Shown here piece by piece: positions 1-7,600 of a stretch of 11,909 nt of DNA (the first letter of the stretch is position 1; each line of letters begins with the position of its first letter). The DNA is taken from contig JAOXYB010049258.1 of assembly GCA_028565635.1 (NCBI GenBank), positions 1 through 11,909 of the forward strand. The letters are read 5' to 3'. The stretch comes from Phoronis ovalis (Eukaryota; Phoronida; Phoronidae). Position numbers and translations under genes: made by a program. The notes under the pieces are model-generated. The model did not search any database. It worked only from the letters and a program-made list of their open reading frames with translations, and was not told the DNA's origin.

Positions 1-95
1 TACCACAAGCTAAAATTTTGGATTGGGTTCCGCGGCACATCCCCGTAGTCAAAAAACCTTGAGTACCCCCCCGGGCAGTCAGGGTCCTGAATTAT
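1..95. repeat. Fragment of a dispersed repeat at the left edge
   Basis: This GC-rich island (ccgcggcacatccccg and acccccccgggca) stands out from the surrounding AT-rich DNA and runs off the window. Its acccccc(c/t)gggca core recurs at 11281-11294. I recall similar motifs as common in bivalve genomes. No coding frame is visible. Confidence 0.45.
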
Positions 96-1387
96 ACAAC
101 TTTATAGTTTAATCATAAAATATCACTTTACCTCAGTTCAGTTCCACGCCACAGGAATACAAAAAGTGTCTATTTTCGGTCAGTGATAAGTAATTATATA
201 GCATCATTTTCTGTCTTTCAGTGATTTCTAAGGACCCGAAGTCTTTGTTTTTATTAGATCATTTTTTCCAGTGAACTGTTTAAAACATTGAATATAATCA
301 TGTTTCATCTAACAAGATTTAACTATATTGCAATTTGTCGAACAGGCCAATAAAAAACAACAGAATTTGCTGTTTTAACAAAATTTGAATGTGCCACATA
401 CAGGTAGCACTTTTTTTCTCTGGCACTTTGTTATTTTGTCTGTTAAGGTGGTGTATAAGTAGCACCGAGGGCGCTACTGTTGCATACATTTTTACCTGTC
501 TGCCAAGCCCATTTTTATTAATAAAAATTTCTGAGTTAGTAGAAATCAAGGACAATAAAATGTAGGTGCGATCCTATACATTTTTTCAAAATCATGTTTT
601 ATATTTAAATTTAATACCTATTTATGCAAAATTCTGCCAAAATGTCGACCCTTAGCAACACATGTATGAAGTAATATCCCTTTATATGCGACTGTTTAAA
701 GTGACACATTAATTATCCCAATACACAATGCCTCCAGATAATGATATGTAGAATGCTAGGAATGCTGAACTACACACTCTCACAACTGTAATCTTTCATT
801 AATAAAAATTAGTCCGAAATCTGCTTGGCTCATCAAGGCTTCAAATTATTTTTTTTCTTGCATAAATTGCTAATTTTACAAAAATTCAAAGTGATTATAC
901 GGTAGTGCTTTACCTATTCAATATTATAACCACACCAAACAATACTGCATTACTGGTGGATAATGCTAACAATATTTGATATTTTGGAGGTGTGCATCTG
1001 TGGGTAGCCATTTCTTACAACTACCTACATGTATATGGTGATACACCCCCTTTATCTATTGTTTCTCAAATGTCAGTGAATCAAGCACTTGTATAATATC
1101 TCAAGAAAACTTCTGAGCATGTGAGTAATACACTATTAGTTAATAAATGAAAATTATAAGTAACTGGATAACTGTGGATAATTAGTTTATTTCCTATGGC
1201 TCTAAGACAAATATGTATAACAATCCATTGCAGATAGAACTATGCCTTCATTAAGATACATCTCATATTACTACCATTTGCTAGTGTGTCTCGTGTCCTT
1301 GATTTATCTCTTTACGACGTAACAAATAATGATGTCACTTGATTGCATCTCGTCATATTAATAAACAGTAATATAATAATTACGATG
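96..1387. other. 3' flank of GEMIN4, no gene recognised
   Basis: AT-rich sequence with no spliceable or conserved frame that I could find. The only frame of note (319-555, minus strand) has low-complexity composition and no recognisable domain. Apart from the candidate poly(A) signal near 1190 and one TACATGTA word at 1026-1033, I see nothing specific. Confidence 0.5.
1186..1191 (-). terminator. Candidate poly(A) signal for GEMIN4
   Basis: The plus-strand tttatt reads AATAAA on the minus strand about 200 nt downstream of the GEMIN4 stop. It is the first canonical hexamer I found past the stop. The cleavage site cannot be fixed from sequence alone. Confidence 0.45.
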
Positions 1388-1690
1388 TTAAGATTTCAAA
1401 TTTAACTTTTTTTTAACTGTTTCTTTGCAGCCCACTGGTAAGTCATTGATGGCATCATCGATAACCATCTTACTATAATAAATATTGTTACCAACATTTA
1501 TCACCAATTCATGCTTACAAGTATCTTTATAGAGAGACAATAAATCCAATGTGAGAATTTGAAGATGATCCAAAAAAGTGGATGGCACTTGTTTCATCAG
1601 GAAACAAATATGGCTGAAGATTTGTGAAATGGCAAACAATTTCGATTCCAGCTTAGAATCCACCTTCTGCGAAAGGTCCTTCTGAATGTC
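1388..1690 (-). other. GEMIN4: GEMIN4 last coding exon with stop (residues 1003-1102)
   Basis: Acceptor ctgctgtacttacag in phase 0, then 100 codons and TAA at 1390-1388. It begins DIQKDLSQKV. KLFAISQIFSHICFLMK and FLDHLQILTLDLLSLYK match the recalled human LFVYTQVFCHALHIMAM and PLYVLALETLTCYE. The tail is basic, ending KKKLNLKS. Confidence 0.94.
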
Positions 1691-4600
1691 CTGTAAGTAC
1701 AGCAGGACTTAAAATTACACATGCATCTTTCATTACATTAGTACAAAAATAATGATTCACAATTTCACACAAATATTAAGAAATATAAAATAGTCAAGTT
1801 TATTTCTACCAAATTTAAAGTTACAAGAACACAATATTAGGCAGTGAACAATTTTAGATGATTGTTCTAAATTTCATGTTTCATTTCCTCAGATGTATAC
1901 TTTCTATTTTTGGTTGGTCTTTTCACATAAACTTTGCTAAGACTGCCATCACATCTCTATCCACCTTGAATGGTTGTACAATACATAACAAAAACAGTAT
2001 TACAGCCAGATCAGCTTTGATCTCATTTTATACGTGGAACCAGCAAAGAAAGAGAAATATGATGCACATAAGAGAACTGTCACATGAGTTGAGTGTTACA
2101 TTAGAATAGAATAAAATTGTTACTTTATGATTTCTATTAAGCATTTGACTACATCTTTACCTTTATGATTTCTATAAAGCATTCGACTACATGACCAAAT
2201 ATAGTGGTCATGCTGTTTCCTTGTAAACAACTACAAACAAGTGTCACAACATCAGTCAACAACTGGGATACAAGTAAGGGGTTCTTCAAGACTAAAAAAT
2301 AAGATGTGCAAACAGCTGAATTATGCCTTGAGATGAATTCAATAGAAACTTAAACATTTTTTGAGAAATATTTATATCATTTCATACAGAGACATGAATT
2401 GAACCACATACCATGCAAGATATGTTGCAGTTGTCACCGTCATTACCATTTACGACATAATTATGACAGGCATAGTTTTTTTTATATCAATGCAAAATCC
2501 AAAAAAGAAAAACTTGCAATTGCAATTGTTAAGGCCTCATTTCAACGACTTCATTTTAAACATACATGTGTGTGTCATCTTTTACAACACATATACACTA
2601 ACTATATCTCTAAAGCTGAGATCAACAAGTATAGTTTGAAGCCATGCAAGTAACAGATGGGATGTCATTTTTCTAACTAACTCATGAGTGACTTAGTGTG
2701 CAGAACTCCTCATTACCTTCTAAGTTTTCAAGTGGTAAATAATGTGTACCAATCAGTCTGTACGGAACATGCAGTATATTCCTCTCAATAAGTGTCTTGA
2801 TCAATTTTATAATTCTTCTCCATTCTGTACTAATGCTGCTGGGAAGAATCTATAAACAATGTTGTTATGCTTTATTTGTTACACGAATTGTCAAAGAAAT
2901 TCTTACAGCTAACTTGTTCTAGGATCCACTACTTATATAGAGGATTCGATGAATGTTACATGTATCTGAACTACATTTTGTCTATTAATAACATGCATTG
3001 AATGCAAAGACATGTCCAGGATTTAACTGACATTTAATGGATAATCTCTGTTGAACAGAATTGTAATCCAGCTCAAAATGTTACAGATGTAACTTCACCA
3101 ATTCACAGCTCAGATTCCTAGCATGGCTTTGCTCCAAAGTGTGAAGAGTTGCAATCAGGCAGGCATTCAAACTTAAAACATGCTAGGGCTCCCAGTTAAT
3201 TTTATCCACATCATTTCCAGATCCGTTCACCAAATAAATAAACATTTCAGTCAAAAAAAAAACAATACAGAATATTCTTCTGTAAAAGACTCCAAAGGTT
3301 AAAATATGCAACATCCAATAACAATTTCCTGAGAATCCTGTATTATTCTATACCCTAATAAAAGCATTCAGAAATGTCTCACCTGAGCCAAAGCAATAAG
3401 AAATTGATGGTGCAATAATGGAATATTGGCAATATCATCAATTTTCAAATTCTGGATGGCATCATTCAAACAGAAATCGTCTACACGACAATATTTGAGG
3501 AGGGCAGGAATCATAGTAACGGCAGCAGAATTTGTCTGACAAGGCTGCCATGTAGCATCGGAAAGGCTGAGTATTTCAAACAGACATAATGGCACTTCCT
3601 GCAGGAAAGAAATGCAGGTAGACAACTTACATGTAATACTACAATTTTGTAGAAATCCAGTTGGTGTACATGTATTTGTCACACTCTACAAAACATTGCT
3701 TTGCTGGCACCAGTTATTAAGGTGGGAGTACATATACATATTCATTTATTAGTCAAGTTTCATTTTTTTCCAGTTTATCATATTTATAATCTACTTAAAA
3801 GATGTGCCAGAAACATTGTACCTTACGCTTGGGTTAATCCTTTTCAAAACAGAAGTCCTAGAAAACATATTTCAAAAGACTGAGATATTCATGCGACGTA
3901 ATTTTACCCAGTGAATACCTGTAATGTTTTGCGATGCTCCTTACTGAATAATTCTCTTAAATAGAGCTTTGTTGTCCAATGACACTGCTTAGTTTTAGAA
4001 TCCAGCCAGTTTCTACCATCTGCAATCTTTTGAGCTAAACAATGAAGTGAGGAGTGTCAGTAGCAATAATGGGTATATCAGATCTGATTTTTCTTGTACC
4101 AAATAATGCAGATTTCATTTTCTTATAATGGTCTAATTTTTCTTTTGAGATACTTAATGGAATGTCTGAAAATTAGCATCATTTGAATTAATCAAACATA
4201 TTTTTAAAGATTTCTAAAAAAATTTTAATGTTCTTTAGTTACATGGATCTTTTCTTATAAAAGTTTTCATCTACTCCATCTGTTTTCTTCATAAATATGT
4301 TTTTGAGTACATTTTGAATCTTCTTTTAAGACTGTTTTAACTCACCAGTGTTACCAAAGTCTTTTGTCACACACTTCACAACCACATCTTGCAACAACTT
4401 TATACTCTGTCCTTTAATCTTAATCCACTCTCTGCCATCTTTACTATCCCATACCTGTCTATATGTGTCAATGAGATGACACAAGCTAAGCATGATGGGA
4501 AATGGATAACAATTCCAAAACCATTCAGATTTATTTATTTTTGTTGAAGTCATTGTATCTGATATACTTGTGAAAAGAGCGAGTGCAAATGATATGTATT

Positions 4601-7600
4601 CCGTGTTGGTTGTTGTCTTATCGCCTGACACATACAGGTATGGTAAAATCATTAACTGGAGAATTTCCTCGCACAACAAAATAGGATCTTCTTTAAATGG
4701 ACATCTAGGATTAACAACACTTTTGAATGGCTAAAAAATATAAAGCAATTCCTGAATATTTGGAAGTTATTGCTCCACACAATTTTCATCCATTCTGTAC
4801 AGCATATAAACACAGATTTTTGCTGGAACCATACACGTGTCTGATAATCAGACCAAAAATTGTTGCCATCAAATCATGCATTAAGCTAATTCAGTGGGTA
4901 TTGAAAAATTACTGACGACACAATGCTCTTCAATGTAGCAACTGTGGTGAAATTGGGGTGGATAGCTTAAAAAACTTTTTGAGTAACAAATTCAAAATTA
5001 AGCATAGAATGTCTTCTATAATTAATACATAATATAAATGTTCTTATTTCTTTCTAGAATAGAACTTTTCATATTCTGTGTGTAAAGATTAATCCAGATA
5101 AAAAAATATACCTTCAGCAGTTCCACAATAAATTGCTCCAAGTTATGTTGAGCAACATTTGATTCAACAGCCAAAAGAAAATTGTTTTTTAAATATGCAC
5201 AGAGAAGACTAGTTTTGTTGTTGGAAGATTTCAGATGACGGCAAAGAGATGGTACCACTTGTAATACCTGAAAAATTAAAGTATCTACAGAAAACTACAT
5301 GTATAAAGACGCAACACAACAAGGTGTTTGTACGAAACACTAATTACGTTATTTTAAAACAAATGGTACATGTAGCTAAAATTAAACTTAAATTGCACTT
5401 GAGCACATATTGGGGTTATCTCAACATATTAATGTTGGATTGATAAAAAAATAAAAAAAGAAATTAAGATGCTTTTTTAAACAGGTCAAGGTCAAAACTT
5501 TATCATAAAAACATATGCTTGATTTGCAACGGTATTTTCAAGACATGGGCAGAATAAACATGGCCCGTGTCATCCTAGTCAAAGTCAATAGTACCTAATA
5601 AGTCTATCATAGCTTTCAAGATATCAAATAGCTTATCTCGAGAACAAACATGGCTGTCAGTCAGCCATATTGGAAGTGATTCAGTCCAGAACTGCACTTG
5701 ACCTGTATTTTGACATATGTTTAATATGAAGTTGATCTCACAAAATGATCAGAAGCTGTGGAAAAATGTCAACTGTTACATATGAAGGAAGTAAGGAATA
5801 GACAGAAACTATGTTCCCACTGGTCTGCATAGAACAAGGGGATAATAAGGAGCTCCAGGGTACTTGTCAAACATTTGCTAGGGGCGTGAGGGTAAAAATA
5901 TTGACCCTGTGGCTACCAAATTCAAAAACCGTCATATACAAAATGTTGAGGTCGAACCTATCTTAGTGCCGTTTTAGACTTGAAATTAATGTTATTAAGC
6001 AGTGCAAGCAAATTATTACATACCTTAGCAATGCTTACTGCTTGACCTTTATTTTGAACAGCAGCAGAAACAGCCTTCTGAAGTGCACATGACGGGGACT
6101 GAAGAATGACTGCTGAAAACTCACTTAGAAACTGCAATTAAAACTATACGTATTAGAACATTTAGAGCAACAACAAAAACAGGACTTTTCTTAAAGGAGG
6201 TATAATCATGGCTCATCTTGAACTATTGTTATTTTTAAAGTGGGGAACTTTTTCTGAGAAGGCAGAATAAAATATAGGTACATAAGTCTGTTCTTTGAGT
6301 TTCCGCACATTATATTATTACCAAAATTAATACAGGAGACATAACTCAAAATTAAGAAGCGTGCTTTTTGACGTATTTTCTAGTTTACAGAGGCACAAAT
6401 AAATCTTTCTTAGGCAAAACAAATTAATGGATTATAGTTTATCTTACTGTAACATATTTTTTGTTTATTTTGAACAATCATTTTAAGTGGATTTTCAGTA
6501 TCTTTAAACTATTTCTTTAAGTATTGAACAAACTCCTGGTTATTTGTTTATTATTAATTACCTTAATGTCTGGGTCATGACTGCTAATTAACCGGTTGAA
6601 AACTGAAGTTAACTGTTGATGGTAGTCACTACCAGTAGGGAACATGGCAAGCCTGTCAAGCTCACTGAAGTGGTCTAAAACAAAGTTTTGCACAGAATCT
6701 TGCAATATAAGTGGTAGCCTAACAAAAACTGACAGCAGAAGCTGAAACAAAAAGATATGCACAAAGTCAGTCACTTGAAGCACTGCCTTAATGTATTCCA
6801 AACTGTATCATCGTACATTTTATCATACAAAGTACTTCACGAGTACAAAAGTGCTGCTATTTGTAGAAGGTTTAATAACGCAGTGGTTCAAAATTACCTC
6901 AGGAGAAATCCTTCTTAATTGTTGAGTATCACACTCACAATGCACGGTCTGAATTAGAAAGTTTTACTAAGACCTTCATTTTTGAATGTTCGAATTTCTA
7001 TATCAGAAAAGGTGCTGCTATTTGTAGTAAGTTATTATCGCAGTGGTTCAAAATTACCTCGAGAAATCTTTCTTAATTGTTGAGTACTCTTACAAAGCAC
7101 GATCTGCATTGGACAGTTTTAAGTTTTACTAAGATCCTCATTTTTGAATGTTTGAATTTGTATATCAGATAACCATAAAATGTAATATTATGTTGGCTTG
7201 CTCTAGTCCAGAAAATACAAAATTTTGTAATAATGTGACTGCTTGAGAATAAATTATCAAATGGTTTTACAAAACCTAAAATAGTACATAAGTTACCTTT
7301 CTAATTCTTACAGCTAAATTATGAAGACTGGATGCAGGTGTTGAAACACATTGCAACAAAATTCTTAGGAGATGACAGATGTATTCAAAGGAGACCAATT
7401 CATCCACATTTCTTTCTAGACACTCTAACCAGCTAGTATCACTCCTCTCATGAAAGTTAAAGTCTAATTTTAAAATCTTCTCAAGTAGCACTAAAACATG
7501 ATTAAATAAGTTATCACAGAATTTCAATTATTAGGCGGCAGTTTACCATTTATAATTGCAACATTAGTTTTGACGGAGTAAGTATAGAAAAAAATGTCTT

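Larger units (their letters stand above)
1691..2716 (-). other. GEMIN4 last two introns (1691-2160 and 2292-2716)
   Basis: These introns flank the exon 2161-2291. Apart from the 38-nt-offset duplication at 2123-2192, they hold only AT-rich sequence. The plus-strand frames at 1858-2109 and 2399-2653 show no family resemblance and overlap intron only. Confidence 0.7.
6851..7170. repeat. Tandem duplication, about 161-nt unit, two copies, each carrying an exon copy
   Basis: Copy one runs about 6851-7006 and copy two about 7012-7169. Both begin gtgctgctatttgtag, share cgcagtggttcaaaattacc, and end in a diverged tttttgaatgttcgaattt/tttgaatttgtatatcag tail. The copies differ by many substitutions and small indels, so the duplication is not recent. 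The unit holds the complete 51-nt exon plus flanking intron on each side. Confidence 0.88.

Noticed and set aside
1858-2653. Two plus-strand frames (1858-2109 and 2399-2653)
   Set aside because: No family resemblance; they sit mostly in the last GEMIN4 introns and have the composition of AT-rich non-coding DNA.
3701-3883. Plus-strand open frame of 60 codons
   Set aside because: It lies entirely in a GEMIN4 intron, has no recognisable domain and no start-context or splice support.
6195-6217. aaaggaggtataatcatggc, which looks like a bacterial ribosome-binding site before ATG
   Set aside because: It is inside an intron of a clearly spliced nuclear gene and no substantial frame follows.
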